Shown here one piece after another: positions 24,627-34,402 of a stretch of DNA of 52,292 nt. The position numbers and the translations under genes are program-made. A model generated the notes under the pieces. That model made no database searches. It saw nothing but the letters and a program-made list of their open reading frames with translations, and was not told where the DNA came from. How positions within the stretch are numbered: position 1 is the first letter of the stretch; each line of letters opens with the position of its first letter. The DNA lies in NCBI GenBank assembly GCA_964370715.1, contig CAYJKJ010000018.1, forward strand, positions 1 to 52,292. Reading direction: 5' to 3'. This DNA is from CAYJAY01 sp964370715. Lineage in GTDB: Bacteria > Bacillota > Clostridia > Oscillospirales > Ruminococcaceae.

Positions 24627-26201
24627 TCAGCTGAGTTTTATAATATAGACGCCATCAACCTCTTTTATGCACCCATCGCTCGGCCAAGCCGGCATATCGG
24701 CGGCTTTTTCAACATAATAGCTGTCTAATGCATAGGTCATGTTAAATCGAAGCCCAACATATAGCTCTGTGAAATTCCCGAAACCTACCGGATTTCCCGA
24801 AATATTCGAGTTGCCGATATGCCCCATAAGGCCATACCCACCGAATTGGTCAACACCTATTAGATCTTGATTGTTATAGACCCCTCCATCTGCATACACA
24901 GAGCCTACCATCGTGACGCTATCCTCCATCTCGAAGCCCTCGGTTTCGATAAGTCTCATCGAAATCTCAGAAGCTAGCGCAAGATCTTTTTCAAATCGCT
25001 GACTAGCGTTTAGATAGTTGATGTTCGCTATGAGGAAAAAATTCCATATCGTTATGGCTACGGCTAATATCGGAATTAACTTAACTAGCAAAATAGTAAC
25101 GGGTTTTTGTTGGTTGATTTTTTTAATCATAAGCTCGGAAAACAACAAAGCCACAATAAAAAACAGAAAAAACGCCATTCGCATCAATACATGATACCAT
25201 ATAATAGAATGAAGCAGGCTTGCCGGAGAAAGCGCAAACGGTATCGAGATACCAAGTAGTATTAAAAGAATCGTTTTAACTTTATCTTTATAAATTTTAT
25301 TCGAAACAAAAAGATAGAGACCCGCCGCAACAATAGTGATGCCGATTATAATTAAAACCGGCCATTTTAAAAACACAAAAGGAAGATATGCAACCGAAAT
25401 ATAAAGCGTTGTGAGCATTCCTTTGATCGAAACAAAGATGTTAAATTCGCTAACCCTTCCGCCCGACAAAGCATCGATGCCTTGATATTGGCTTAATCCT
25501 GTGTTTGTAACTTCAAGCAGTATTAACAACACAGCGTAGTAGAGAACAAATCCGATGATAAGCATCAAAGCATAGTTTTTTATATCTATAAAAAGCTGTT
25601 TCGTTTTGTATTGGGGTTTATTAATTATCGTTGTTGCTAAAACAACTACGATCAACAAAAGAGTTATCGGCAAGAAGGTTTGATATATCGCAAGACTTGC
25701 CATGAAAACTATCGATCCAAATACAAATCCGTTTTTAAAATCCTTTACTACTTTAACCGCCAAAACAGAGAACAACAGCGCAATCATAAATATACCGCTT
25801 CGGTGAATATATGATAAAAAGCTTGTGAAAGACGGATACACAACTATCATAATCCCTGTTAAAGCGCTCGAGGCTTTTCCTTCAATCGCCAGAACATCTG
25901 CTACTAAAACAGCGGTAACTGCTGCTAAAAAAATTGCAGCTAATCCGTTTACCCAACTAAGAGCGAATGGGGTTGTGAAAGAACCGGCTAGCTCAAAAAG
26001 CCAACGCCCCTCTGCAAGTAAGTTGCGATCGTCTATAAAGCGTATCATCGTGTCGCCGTTTGGAATGTTCTGTACAAGAAAATAGATATGACACAAAATT
26101 CCTGCAATAAACGTTGAGAAAAAAACCGATTTTGCGTTTTTGTATTTAAACTTTTCTACGACTGAATTTATTTTTTCATAGACTTTTACTTCAGATATCA
26201 T
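24627..26201 (-). CDS. GtrII-like membrane glycosyltransferase, paralogue 2
   Basis: 524 residues with about 11-12 membrane segments. The N-terminus has VQNIPNGDTMIRFIDDRNL then LLAEGRWLFEL, a pattern of the GtrII (glucosyltransferase II) family, with an acidic first external loop. SYIHRSGIF and LAIYQTFLP also fit. A soluble domain of about 110 residues follows the last helix. GtrII-type proteins use an undecaprenyl-phosphate-linked sugar to decorate surface polymers. It is clearly paralogous to the next gene upstream (26221-27807) along its length. GGAGAG lies before the ATG. Its place between psuK and psuG is unusual. Confidence 0.78.
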   Translation of the reverse strand: MISEVKVYEKINSVVEKFKYKNAKSVFFSTFIAGILCHIYFLVQNIPNGDTMIRFIDDRNLLAEGRWLFELAGSFTTPFALSWVNGLAAIFLAAVTAVLVADVLAIEGKASSALTGIMIVVYPSFTSFLSYIHRSGIFMIALLFSVLAVKVVKDFKNGFVFGSIVFMASLAIYQTFLPITLLLIVVVLATTIINKPQYKTKQLFIDIKNYALMLIIGFVLYYAVLLILLEVTNTGLSQYQGIDALSGGRVSEFNIFVSIKGMLTTLYISVAYLPFVFLKWPVLIIIGITIVAAGLYLFVSNKIYKDKVKTILLILLGISIPFALSPASLLHSIIWYHVLMRMAFFLFFIVALLFSELMIKKINQQKPVTILLVKLIPILAVAITIWNFFLIANINYLNASQRFEKDLALASEISMRLIETEGFEMEDSVTMVGSVYADGGVYNNQDLIGVDQFGGYGLMGHIGNSNISGNPVGFGNFTELYVGLRFNMTYALDSYYVEKAADMPAWPSDGCIKEVDGVYIIKLS

Positions 26202-26220
26202 ATCGCTCTCCAGTTAAAAA

Positions 26221-27807
26221 TTAATACGAATGTCCAAGCTTTATAACGAACACTCCGTCAATCTCTTTGACACATCCGTCGTTCGGCCAAGCCGGCATCG
26301 ATTGAACTTCCGGGTGTTGCTTAAGGCTGTGGAACTGGTCCCACATAACCATGTTAAACGGTATTCCGAAATATGTCCTTGCGAAAGAAGAAAAACCATA
26401 AAGGCTGTTTAGGATAACGGTGTTGTCTACAAGGCCCGACACCCCGAAGCCATCTTGTTCAGCATATCCTATGTAATTAAACGGTTCATAAGCCCCGCTC
26501 TCATACGGAAACCCAAACACACAAATCGGGTCGGTTATCTCGAAACCTTCCGTTTCAAATATCCTGTTGGAAGCCGAGAGAATTAAAGAATAATCCTTTT
26601 CAAAACGTTGCTGGGCGTTGAAATAGTTTATATTTGAAACGAGGAAAAAGTTCCAACTAACAATCGCAACTAATAGTAGTGATATAGCTTTAGAGCCGAA
26701 CAACCAAAGGCTGTTTGTCTGCCCAAAACTTTTATAAAATCTTTCGGATATAGGCAAAACTGCGACAAAAACAAAAACCAAACCATATCGCAAAATGTTG
26801 TGGTGCCACATATCGGGGGAAAGAAATATCGAGGGCGCAAGAGCAAGCGGCAACGACAACGCCAAAAGCGCCAACGCTATAATCTTAACCAAATTTTTAT
26901 ACACCTTGTTTGCTATGATAAGGTATAATGCAAAACCACCTATTATAACTGCGGTTGCAATCAACGCCGGCTGTTTAAGAAACACAAACGGCAGTTCAAG
27001 AATCATTTTAAACGCCTCTAACGCTACGGCTTTTATCGAATATAAAAGGTTAAACGAAGCTGTGTTTCCGGTTAAAATATCGATTCCTTGATAGCTCGCA
27101 ACCTCACTTTGGTTTATGCCAAGAAAAGCAAACAACAACAGCTCATACAACACAAACCCAATGACAACAAGCAAACTATATCTTGCGATATCCTGTGCAA
27201 CCTGTTTTGTTGTATAGTCGGTTTTTGAGATTATATTAAGTGCTAATAGGATAACTATAAGCATTAGCGTTGTAGAAAAAAACGCTTGATATATTCCAAG
27301 GCTTATCGCCAAAATAACCGCACCATATACAAACCCAAATTTAAACTGTTTCGCAACTTTAACGGCAACGACCGAAAGAAGGAATGTTAGCAAAAATATT
27401 GCGCTTCGATGGATATACGAAAGGTTTGAAGCTACCGATGGATAGACAACCAAAACTATTCCGGTTAACATTCCGGCGGTCTTTCCGGTTATCTCGAATA
27501 TATCAACAACCAAAACTGCCGCTAGCGATATAAAAAATATCGCTATTATTCCGTTAACCCAACCTAGGGCATAATCGCTCGTGAAAAAACCGACGTATTC
27601 AAACATAAAGCGACCCTCAAAAAGAAGATCCCTATTGTCGACAAATCGGCTCATCGTGTCCCCGTTTGGAAGGTTATGAACGAGGAAATATATATGGCAT
27701 ATAACCCCTGCAATAAACGTTGCTACAAAAACTGATTTTGAATTTTTATAATTAAATTTACCTACAAAACTTTTTAACCCATCTACAAATTGTTTTTCCG
27801 AAATCAA
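26221..27807 (-). CDS. GtrII-like membrane glycosyltransferase, paralogue 1
   Basis: 528 residues with the same layout as its neighbour: VHNLPNGDTMSRFVDNRDL, LLFEGRFMFEY, SYIHRSAIF and LGIYQAFFS, plus the C-terminal soluble domain ending DGCVKEIDGVFVIKL. The TTG start overlaps the psuK stop by four bases (TTGA), with GAGGG about nine bases upstream, so translation is coupled to psuK. The two paralogues differ most in their C-terminal domains, so they may recognise different acceptors. The family assignment rests on the loop motifs and topology; the sugar is unknown. Confidence 0.78.
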   Translation of the reverse strand: MISEKQFVDGLKSFVGKFNYKNSKSVFVATFIAGVICHIYFLVHNLPNGDTMSRFVDNRDLLFEGRFMFEYVGFFTSDYALGWVNGIIAIFFISLAAVLVVDIFEITGKTAGMLTGIVLVVYPSVASNLSYIHRSAIFLLTFLLSVVAVKVAKQFKFGFVYGAVILAISLGIYQAFFSTTLMLIVILLALNIISKTDYTTKQVAQDIARYSLLVVIGFVLYELLLFAFLGINQSEVASYQGIDILTGNTASFNLLYSIKAVALEAFKMILELPFVFLKQPALIATAVIIGGFALYLIIANKVYKNLVKIIALALLALSLPLALAPSIFLSPDMWHHNILRYGLVFVFVAVLPISERFYKSFGQTNSLWLFGSKAISLLLVAIVSWNFFLVSNINYFNAQQRFEKDYSLILSASNRIFETEGFEITDPICVFGFPYESGAYEPFNYIGYAEQDGFGVSGLVDNTVILNSLYGFSSFARTYFGIPFNMVMWDQFHSLKQHPEVQSMPAWPNDGCVKEIDGVFVIKLGHSY

Positions 27808-28772
27808 TGTCTTGTTCCCTCATTTGTTATAATGTTGTTTATATAATTTAGGTTTAAATCTTTGTTGTTTGGGCTTTCGCTCATGACGGCAAGCGCCGAC
27901 ATCGCCGAACAAAACTTCATTGTTTTTTCGATAGAAAAATCATTTAAATAGCTATAGATAAGCCCCGCTGTAAATGAATCTCCCGCTCCCGTGACGTTAA
28001 CGGGGTTTTGTATCGGCTCTATTTTGTGGAAATATTCGTTTCCCTGTTGGTCGGCATAGTAGTTTCCTTTTGTTTCAAGCGTTACAACAACTCGGCGACA
28101 ACCCTTTTCCAAAACTTTTTGTGCCGCTTTTTTTATATCGCTTTCGGTTTCACACGGCATATCATCCGCCAAAACCGAGAGTTCATAGCGATTTGGTTTA
28201 ATCGTGTCAATATATTTAACAAGCGGTTTAATTCGCTTTGCATACGCAGTTGAAACAGGGTCTGCAAAAAGCGGTTTTCCAAAAGCTATGTCCGAAACGA
28301 GATATTCAAGCGTTTCATACGCAAGGCATGGATTACATTCGATAGCCGCCGCATTTTGGATTATCTCTTTTTTGCTGTCGAGAAAAGCTTTGTCCATCTG
28401 TTGCAAAGCTCGCATATCCGACAACGCAACCGTCATATCTCCGTTTGGTTCTATAAGCGAAAGATAATAGGAAGAATTCCCCTCAACCGTTAAAAACTCG
28501 GGCTTTATCCCAAGACTTTCGCAGTTTTCCCTTATCTGCTTTGAAAATTCATCCGTTCCGACCGCCGAGATCAACACCGTTTTAACCGAAAGCCTCGCTA
28601 GATTTTCGATTATATTTCTTGTTACTCCACCAAAAGAAAAAGACAGTGTTCCCGGGTTACTGTCTGCAAGGTTTATAGCGTTGAAGCTTTTTCCGGCAAT
28701 GTCGATATTTGCCCCACCGACACCAACAACATAAGGTTTGTCGATTTTTGCTTGTTGATTTCCACAAAACAT
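27804..28772 (-). CDS. psuK: Pseudouridine kinase (PfkB family)
   Basis: 322 residues from the ATG at 28772, chosen because GGAG sits eight bases upstream; an in-frame ATG at 28799 adds nine residues but has no ribosome binding site. PfkB motifs: VVGVGGANIDI, SFGGVTRNIIENLARL (with the GG), and the anion hole/base NVTGAGDSFTAGLI with the catalytic Asp. The kinase phosphorylates pseudouridine at O5'. Assignment over other PfkB sugars rests on the sequence type plus psuG in the same operon. The nucleoside importer is not identified. Confidence 0.88.
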   Translation of the reverse strand: MFCGNQQAKIDKPYVVGVGGANIDIAGKSFNAINLADSNPGTLSFSFGGVTRNIIENLARLSVKTVLISAVGTDEFSKQIRENCESLGIKPEFLTVEGNSSYYLSLIEPNGDMTVALSDMRALQQMDKAFLDSKKEIIQNAAAIECNPCLAYETLEYLVSDIAFGKPLFADPVSTAYAKRIKPLVKYIDTIKPNRYELSVLADDMPCETESDIKKAAQKVLEKGCRRVVVTLETKGNYYADQQGNEYFHKIEPIQNPVNVTGAGDSFTAGLIYSYLNDFSIEKTMKFCSAMSALAVMSESPNNKDLNLNYINNIITNEGTRH

Positions 28773-28826
28773 TGCCAAAACTCCATCTATAAAATTCATT
28801 TTAGTATTGTATTTATTAATACCTTT

Positions 28827-28855
28827 ATCGTATCACCTTGTAGTTTATTTGTCAA
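28827..28855 (-). promoter_or_regulatory. psuK operon promoter
   Basis: On the minus strand TTGACA (28850-28855), a 17-base spacer, and TACGAT (28827-28832). The predicted start near 28820 leaves a short leader before the chosen psuK ATG. Confidence 0.7.
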
Positions 28856-29037
28856 TTAAATTTAGATTTGCGAAACATCGAATAATTTGTATTAATTTCT
28901 TCATTATTTGAATATTTAACCCAACAATATATACCTCTAAAAAAGTTTTTTTGCTGTTTTTCAATATTTATTGTTGTGGTTTTTAGCGATTTAATGTAGA
29001 ATAGTAGAGAACATTAAATATTGGAGGAATTTTTATA

Positions 29038-30534
29038 ATGGCTAGCTTTGCTGTAGCGCTGTCGTTTGTGGTTTATTTTGCGATAGTGCTTTGTGTTGGA
29101 TTTTTCTTTTTCAAGAAAACAGACACTCTTTCATACTATATTTTGGGGGAACGCTCAAACAATGCTTGGGTAACCGCCATTTCGGCGCAAGCCTCCGACA
29201 TGAGCAGTTGGTTGCTTTTGGGGCTGCCCGGCGCCGTCTACCTTACCGGTGTTGGCGCATCTTGGATAGCTATTGGCCTAGGGCTTGGAACATATCTTAA
29301 CTGGTTGTTCGTTGCAAAAAGACTTCGCAAATATTCTTTCATTGCGGGGAATTCGTTAACCCTTCCGGAATTTTTCAGCAATCGTTTCAAGGATAAAAGA
29401 GGAATACTAAAGCTTATCTGCGGTGTCGTTATCTTTGTGTTTATAACGCTCTATCTCGCTTCGGGCCTTAATGCCGGCGGAAAGCTTTTCACCGTCGTTT
29501 TCCCGGGGATAAACTATCAACTGGCGGTTATCTTAAGCCTTATTATCGTAATTGTATATACCTTTCTTGGCGGATTTAAAGCGGTTTGTTGGACTGATCT
29601 TTTCCAAGGAATTCTAATGCTTATTGCTATAATATTAATCCCCCTCGTTGTTTTGGGCAAAATTGATCCGCAAGCTTCTGCTGAAAACCTAGCGGCGGCG
29701 GGTAGCGGATTTATGAATATTTTCCAAGCTCCTTCGGGCGAAAGCCTAGGCTTCATCTCGATTATAAGCAACCTCGCTTGGGGATTGGGATATATCGGAA
29801 TGCCTTATGTTATAATTCGTTTTATGGCGGCAAAAAACGCAAAGACGATCAAAACTTCGAGAAGAATTGCAACGGTTTGGGTTGCGTTGGCGTTGTTGTT
29901 CGCCTGTCTTATCGGGTTGTTCGGTCGCCAATATCTAGGGGATGCTCTTTCGGAATCCTCCGCTGTTGCTGAACTTGTGTTTATCGAACTTGCGTTTGAC
30001 GTTTTCGCTTTCGCTCCGTTTATTGCCGGTTTCCTCGTTTCCGCAGTTCTTGCGGCGATCATGTCGACGGCAGACAGCCAGCTCATCTTGGTTAGCTCCG
30101 CTGTTTCAAACGATATATCGGGCGTGTTGTTTAAAAAAGAACTTTCCGAAAAAACAAAGATCCTTATCGGTCGTGTTTGCATCGTTATCGTTGGGGTGAT
30201 AGCCGGATATCTAGCGCTTGACCCCGACAGCTCGATAATGGATCTCGTTAAATATGCTTGGGGCGGTCTTGGCGCCTCGTTTGGCCCCGTCGTGCTTTTA
30301 AGCTTGTTCTGGCGCAGAATGAACTTTGCCGGAGCGGTTGCCGGAATGATAACAGGATTTGTTGTCGACATCGCTTGGGTCAACATCCCGGCGCTCGCAA
30401 ACACCGGTCTTTATGAACTGCTCCCGGCGTTTATCCTTGCAACTATAGCAATCGTTATCGCCTCGCTCGTTACACCTCCCCCTTCGGAAGAGATAACGAA
30501 CGATTTCGACAAGATGCTTAAAACCGAAGTTTAA
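29038..30534 (+). CDS. putP: Sodium/proline symporter
   Basis: 498 residues with 13 hydrophobic segments, the normal PutP length. SSS-family landmarks: YYILGERSNNAWVTAISAQASDMSSWLLLGLPG, TLPEFFSNRF, TFLGGFKAVCWTDLFQGILML, and the second-repeat sequence AAIMSTADSQLILVSSAVSNDI, which carries Na+-site residues. It imports proline with Na+. GGAGGAATTTTTATA precedes the ATG. It is a single-gene unit with a terminator behind it. Confidence 0.93.
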   Translation: MASFAVALSFVVYFAIVLCVGFFFFKKTDTLSYYILGERSNNAWVTAISAQASDMSSWLLLGLPGAVYLTGVGASWIAIGLGLGTYLNWLFVAKRLRKYSFIAGNSLTLPEFFSNRFKDKRGILKLICGVVIFVFITLYLASGLNAGGKLFTVVFPGINYQLAVILSLIIVIVYTFLGGFKAVCWTDLFQGILMLIAIILIPLVVLGKIDPQASAENLAAAGSGFMNIFQAPSGESLGFISIISNLAWGLGYIGMPYVIIRFMAAKNAKTIKTSRRIATVWVALALLFACLIGLFGRQYLGDALSESSAVAELVFIELAFDVFAFAPFIAGFLVSAVLAAIMSTADSQLILVSSAVSNDISGVLFKKELSEKTKILIGRVCIVIVGVIAGYLALDPDSSIMDLVKYAWGGLGASFGPVVLLSLFWRRMNFAGAVAGMITGFVVDIAWVNIPALANTGLYELLPAFILATIAIVIASLVTPPPSEEITNDFDKMLKTEV

Positions 30535-30554
30535 AATTAAAAATTAAAACAAAC

Positions 30555-30595
30555 AAAAAGCTGTGGCGAAAAATTTCGTCGCAGCTTTGGTTTTT
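30555..30595 (+). terminator. Intrinsic terminator of putP
   Basis: The 15-bp stem AAAGCTGTGGCGAAA / TTTCGTCGCAGCTTT, with two G-T pairs, is followed by GGTTTTT. Confidence 0.85.
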
Positions 30596-30604
30596 CGAAC
30601 AACT

Positions 30605-30646
30605 AAAAAGGACTATGACAAAATCTACATTTCGTCATAATCCTTA
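30605..30646 (-). terminator. Probable terminator of ackA
   Basis: On the minus strand an inverted repeat with two mismatches (AAGGATTATGACGAAAT and its counterpart) ends in CCTTTTTAG. It lies 17 bases after the ackA stop. Confidence 0.7.
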
Positions 30647-30662
30647 AATTTATACTGTTGGT

Positions 30663-31871
30663 TTATTTTTGAGCTTGAACAACTTCAAGCGTATCTCTTG
30701 CTATCATTATCTCTTCGTTTGTCGGGATAACCATAACTTCAACCTTTGAATCCGCTGTCGAGAACGTTCCGCCGATTCCGTTTGCTTTGTCGTTTAGTTG
30801 CTTGTCGATTTTAATTCCGGCAAACTCCATATCCGACATAACGTCAAACCTTAGGTCGCCAACGTTTTCGCCGATTCCGCCTGTGAATATAATGGTGTCA
30901 ACTCCGCCCATAGCGGCGATGTAGGAACCGATATATTTTTTAAGTTGGTGGGTTAAGATTTCTACCGTTAGTTGCGCTCTTTCGTTGCCGTCTGCTGCGG
31001 CTTGGCGCATAACCCTTGAATCGGAAGAAACCCCCGAAACGCCAAGGAAGCCGGATTTTTTATTTAGAATATCGTTGACTTGATCAGCCGTGATGTTCTC
31101 TTTGTTTGCAATGAAGGTCACGATTGCGGGGTCGATGCTTCCGCTCCTTGTTCCCATCATAAATCCATCAAGCGGAGTGAACCCCATCGTTGTGTCGAAG
31201 CTCTTGCCGTCTTTAATAGCGGTTATCGAGCTTCCGTTTCCAAGATGCACCGTTATCATCTTTGTGCCTTCGGGGTTTTTGCCTGTGTTGTTAAAATACT
31301 GCATACTAACATATTTATGGCTTGTTCCATGGAATCCATAACGACGGATTTTGTATTTTTCGTAGTATTCATAAGGAATTGGATATATGTATGATTTTTT
31401 CGGCATCGTTAGATGGAACGAGGTGTCGAACACTGCGACCATCGGTGTGTCTAGCCCGAAAACTTCTTGCGACGCTTTTATAGCTGCAACTTGGGGCGGA
31501 ATGTGTAGGGGGCCTAGCTCTTTAAGGCTTTCGATAAATTCCAAAGTTTGTTCGTTTATCGGTTGGCTATCAAACCATGTTTCCATTCCATAGAGAACCC
31601 TATGCCCAACCGCTTTGATTTCAGAAAGGTTTTCGATAACTTTTCCTTCGCCATCGGTCATTATGTTAAGCATAGCGGAAAAAGCGTCTGCGTGTGTTTT
31701 AAACGGCAATGTTTTTTCGACCGTTGGGCCGTTTGTCACAACGTGTTTGATGTTGCTGCCTTCAAGCCCGATTTTTTCGCAAAGACCTTTAGCTTTAAGC
31801 TGTTCTCCCTCCATATTAATAAGCTGGTATTTAATGCTGCTACTACCTGCATTGATAACAAGAATATCCAT
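30663..31871 (-). CDS. ackA: Acetate kinase
   Basis: 402 residues from the ATG at 31871 (GAAGGAAG upstream), giving MDILVINAGSSSIKYQL; a TTG two codons earlier is less likely. It converts acetyl phosphate and ADP to acetate and ATP. Motifs: NAGSSSIKY, RYGFHGTSHKYV, HLGNGSSITAI, FTPLDGFMMGTRSGSIDP, and FTGGIGEN. No pta is adjacent, so the acetyl phosphate source is elsewhere. It is divergent from tmcAL, an enzyme that consumes acetate and ATP. Confidence 0.96.
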   Translation of the reverse strand: MDILVINAGSSSIKYQLINMEGEQLKAKGLCEKIGLEGSNIKHVVTNGPTVEKTLPFKTHADAFSAMLNIMTDGEGKVIENLSEIKAVGHRVLYGMETWFDSQPINEQTLEFIESLKELGPLHIPPQVAAIKASQEVFGLDTPMVAVFDTSFHLTMPKKSYIYPIPYEYYEKYKIRRYGFHGTSHKYVSMQYFNNTGKNPEGTKMITVHLGNGSSITAIKDGKSFDTTMGFTPLDGFMMGTRSGSIDPAIVTFIANKENITADQVNDILNKKSGFLGVSGVSSDSRVMRQAAADGNERAQLTVEILTHQLKKYIGSYIAAMGGVDTIIFTGGIGENVGDLRFDVMSDMEFAGIKIDKQLNDKANGIGGTFSTADSKVEVMVIPTNEEIMIARDTLEVVQAQK

Positions 31872-31994
31872 TTTCAACTTCCTTCATGATAATAAATTTG
31901 TGTTTTGACATTTTATAGCCCTATGTTGTATTATTATATATAATATTTAATAATAATTCAAGACATAAACAATAAAATTATATCGAGGTTTTGT

Positions 31995-33224
31995 ATGCAA
32001 ATTTGTGGTATCGTTGCGGAATACAATCCGTTTCATAACGGACATAAGTATCAAATCGACCGTTTAAGGGAGCTTGGGGCAACCCATGTTGTTGCGGTTA
32101 TGTCGGGAAGCTTTGTTCAACGAAGCGAACCCGCTATATTCCCGAAGTTTGAAAGGGCAGCGATGGCGGCTAGAAACGGGGTCGATCTCGTTATAGAGCT
32201 TCCAACCCCCTATGCGATATCTTCGAGCGAACGATTTGGTTTTGGCGCAGTGTCGGTGCTTGATGCTTTGGGCTGTGTCGATAAACTTTGCTTTGGTTCG
32301 GAAGCCGGCTACATGGATCCTTTGGTCGAAACAAAACAAGCTATCGCCGACCGAAAGGTTCAAAAGCGAACCGCAGAGCTTATGGAGCTTGGCGACAGCT
32401 ACCCAAAAGCTCGCCAAAAAGCTATCGAGGTTTTTTATCCCGACATAGCCGAGATAGTTAAAACGCCAAACAACATTTTGGCTCTCGATTATCTCAAGGC
32501 GATCGACCGACTTTCGAGCGAAATCGAGCCGATGACTATCGGCAGAAAATATGTTGAACATGATTCAATGACGGCGGTTTCGGGTTTTGCGTCGGCAAGT
32601 TTTGTTCGAAACGAGATATACCAAAAAAATGATATATCGGCTTTTGTTCCGCTTGCAACAAGAAAGGCGTATTTCGACGGAGCGAAAAACGGAAGAATCA
32701 GCCGAACGCTTAAAGCTATCGAAAGCGCTGTTCTTTATAAACTGCGCCTTATGACGGTTGCGGATTTCAAACGTTTGCCCGACAGCGACAACGGCCTAGC
32801 CGAGCGCCTTTATGCCGCAAGTTGCATCTCGTCAACGATAGAGGAGCTATATGAATTAACCAAAACAAAATGTTTCACGATGTCTCGAGTTAAACGCCTT
32901 GTGCTTTATGCGTTTCTTGGCATCGACAAAACATTTTTCGACTACAGCGTTCCATACATCCGTGTGCTTGCGGTTGGTGAAGGGGGCGAAGAGGTTCTTT
33001 CGGCGGCGGATAAAAAATGCAAACTGCCGATGTCCCAAAGCCTTATAACGCTTTCCGAAACGTCTGCTTCCGCTTCAAAATTTGCGACTGCGGAGGTCAT
33101 GGCGACCGATATTTACAATCTAACGCTATACCCCAGAGGCAACACCGGGGAAGATTTCAAACAAAAACTATTTAGATTAAGCAAGGAACAGCCTATTGAT
33201 GAAAAAGATTTTAACGTCAAATAG
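31995..33224 (+). CDS. tmcAL: tRNA(Met) cytidine acetate ligase
   Basis: 409 residues. The N-terminal nucleotidyltransferase domain has GIVAEYNPFHNGHKYQI with the HxGH-type motif, then VMSGSFVQRSEPAIF and CFGSEAG, which mark the TmcAL (formerly DUF795) family. TmcAL adenylates acetate and transfers the acetyl group to C34 of elongator tRNA-Met, making ac4C. The tail overlaps the start of tsaE by 26 bases, so the two are co-translated. It is the first gene of tmcAL-tsaE-tsaB-malQ. Confidence 0.92.
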   Translation: MQICGIVAEYNPFHNGHKYQIDRLRELGATHVVAVMSGSFVQRSEPAIFPKFERAAMAARNGVDLVIELPTPYAISSSERFGFGAVSVLDALGCVDKLCFGSEAGYMDPLVETKQAIADRKVQKRTAELMELGDSYPKARQKAIEVFYPDIAEIVKTPNNILALDYLKAIDRLSSEIEPMTIGRKYVEHDSMTAVSGFASASFVRNEIYQKNDISAFVPLATRKAYFDGAKNGRISRTLKAIESAVLYKLRLMTVADFKRLPDSDNGLAERLYAASCISSTIEELYELTKTKCFTMSRVKRLVLYAFLGIDKTFFDYSVPYIRVLAVGEGGEEVLSAADKKCKLPMSQSLITLSETSASASKFATAEVMATDIYNLTLYPRGNTGEDFKQKLFRLSKEQPIDEKDFNVK

Positions 33225-33624
33225 CATAGAGGAAACGGAACAAATAGCAAAAAATTTCGCCCAAACGTTGGGAAAAACCGATGTTGTTGCTTTTTTTGGC
33301 GATCTTGGAGCCGGCAAAACGGCGTTTAGCCGAGGGATAATGGCGGGGTTGGGGTTTGATTGTGATGTAACAAGCCCGACGTTTGCTATCATAAACGAAT
33401 ATCAAAACGACAGCTTCAAGGTTGCTCATTTTGATATGTATCGAATCAATTCGGAACACGATCTTTTTTCAACCGGTTATTATGATTATCTTGAAAATTG
33501 CATCATATTAATCGAATGGAGCGAAAACATAGCAACAGAGCTTCCGAAAAAACTAATCGAAATTTCTTTAACCCACCAAGGGGAAACAACTCGAATTATC
33601 GAGATTAACGACAAACGAAATTAA
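33199..33624 (+). CDS. tsaE: tRNA t6A biosynthesis ATPase TsaE
   Basis: 141 residues from the ATG at 33199, inside the end of tmcAL; AAGGA lies 12 bases upstream. The Walker A loop GDLGAGKTAFSRG, the SPTFAIINEY segment, HFDMYRI and IEWSEN (Walker B-type) are typical. TsaE hydrolyses ATP to cycle the TsaB-TsaD complex that makes threonylcarbamoyl-adenosine at position 37 of ANN-decoding tRNAs. tsaB follows; tsaD is not in the window. Confidence 0.95.
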   Translation: MKKILTSNSIEETEQIAKNFAQTLGKTDVVAFFGDLGAGKTAFSRGIMAGLGFDCDVTSPTFAIINEYQNDSFKVAHFDMYRINSEHDLFSTGYYDYLENCIILIEWSENIATELPKKLIEISLTHQGETTRIIEINDKRN

Positions 33625-33673
33625 TCTAATGTCGATTTTTATATTGATTTAAAAAGAGAAAAGAGTTTGCTAA

Positions 33674-34375
33674 ATGAATATTTTTGCGCTGGATTCTTCC
33701 GGAATTTCCGCTTCGGTTGCTATATTAAGCGAACAAGGTATACTATACCAAAACACGATAAACGAAGGATTAACCCATTCCGAAACGCTGCTGCCTCTTT
33801 GCGAAAAAGCTTTTAGCAACTCCTCGTTAACGATAGATGATATCGACGTTTTTGCCGTTGCACAAGGCCCCGGTTCTTTCACAGGGCTTCGAATCGGTAT
33901 CGGCCTAATCAAAGGTTTTGCGTTTAAAAACGACACGCCTTGTGTTGGTGTTTCAACGCTAAAGGCTGTTGCTGTTAAAGCTTTAACCGATCAAAACATT
34001 GCGGTATCGCTAATTGATGCAAAAAACAATCGCTTCTATTTCGGGGCTTATTGTTTAGAAGATGGGGTTGTTGTTAGTGTATTACAAGATGAATTGTTGA
34101 GCGATGAAAAAATCTTTGAAAAAATATCAAAAATTCAAAAAGATATCGTGTTGACCGGAAACGGAAAGCGGTTGTTTTATGATAACTTTAAAGATAAATT
34201 TAATCAAAAAATAAACGTTTCTTTAACCGAACAAGACGACCACCTATCGGCGGTCGATATTGCAAAACTTGCAAAGGTTGCGCTCCAAAACGGCGAGGCT
34301 GTTTCCAGCTTTATGTTGAAACCGCTATATCTTGAACTGTCGCAGGCGGCAAGAAATCTTAAGATGTCAAAATGA
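33674..34375 (+). CDS. tsaB: tRNA t6A biosynthesis protein TsaB
   Basis: 233 residues. The actin-like fold begins MNIFALDSSG, with ETLLPLCEKAF, then the family signature GPGSFTGLRIG and GVSTLKAVA. TsaB lacks catalysis and scaffolds TsaD and TsaE. The ribosome binding site (AAAGAG) is weak. It follows tsaE by 49 bases. A rimI gene often comes next in related genomes; here malQ follows. Confidence 0.94.
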   Translation: MNIFALDSSGISASVAILSEQGILYQNTINEGLTHSETLLPLCEKAFSNSSLTIDDIDVFAVAQGPGSFTGLRIGIGLIKGFAFKNDTPCVGVSTLKAVAVKALTDQNIAVSLIDAKNNRFYFGAYCLEDGVVVSVLQDELLSDEKIFEKISKIQKDIVLTGNGKRLFYDNFKDKFNQKINVSLTEQDDHLSAVDIAKLAKVALQNGEAVSSFMLKPLYLELSQAARNLKMSK

Positions 34376-34402
34376 TAATATTAAAAATAGATTGGAGAAA
34401 CT

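Noticed and set aside
29805..30404. 199-codon minus-strand ORF opposite putP
   Set aside because: It is antisense to conserved PutP sequence, with Arg/Thr/Ser-rich low-quality composition and no ribosome binding site.
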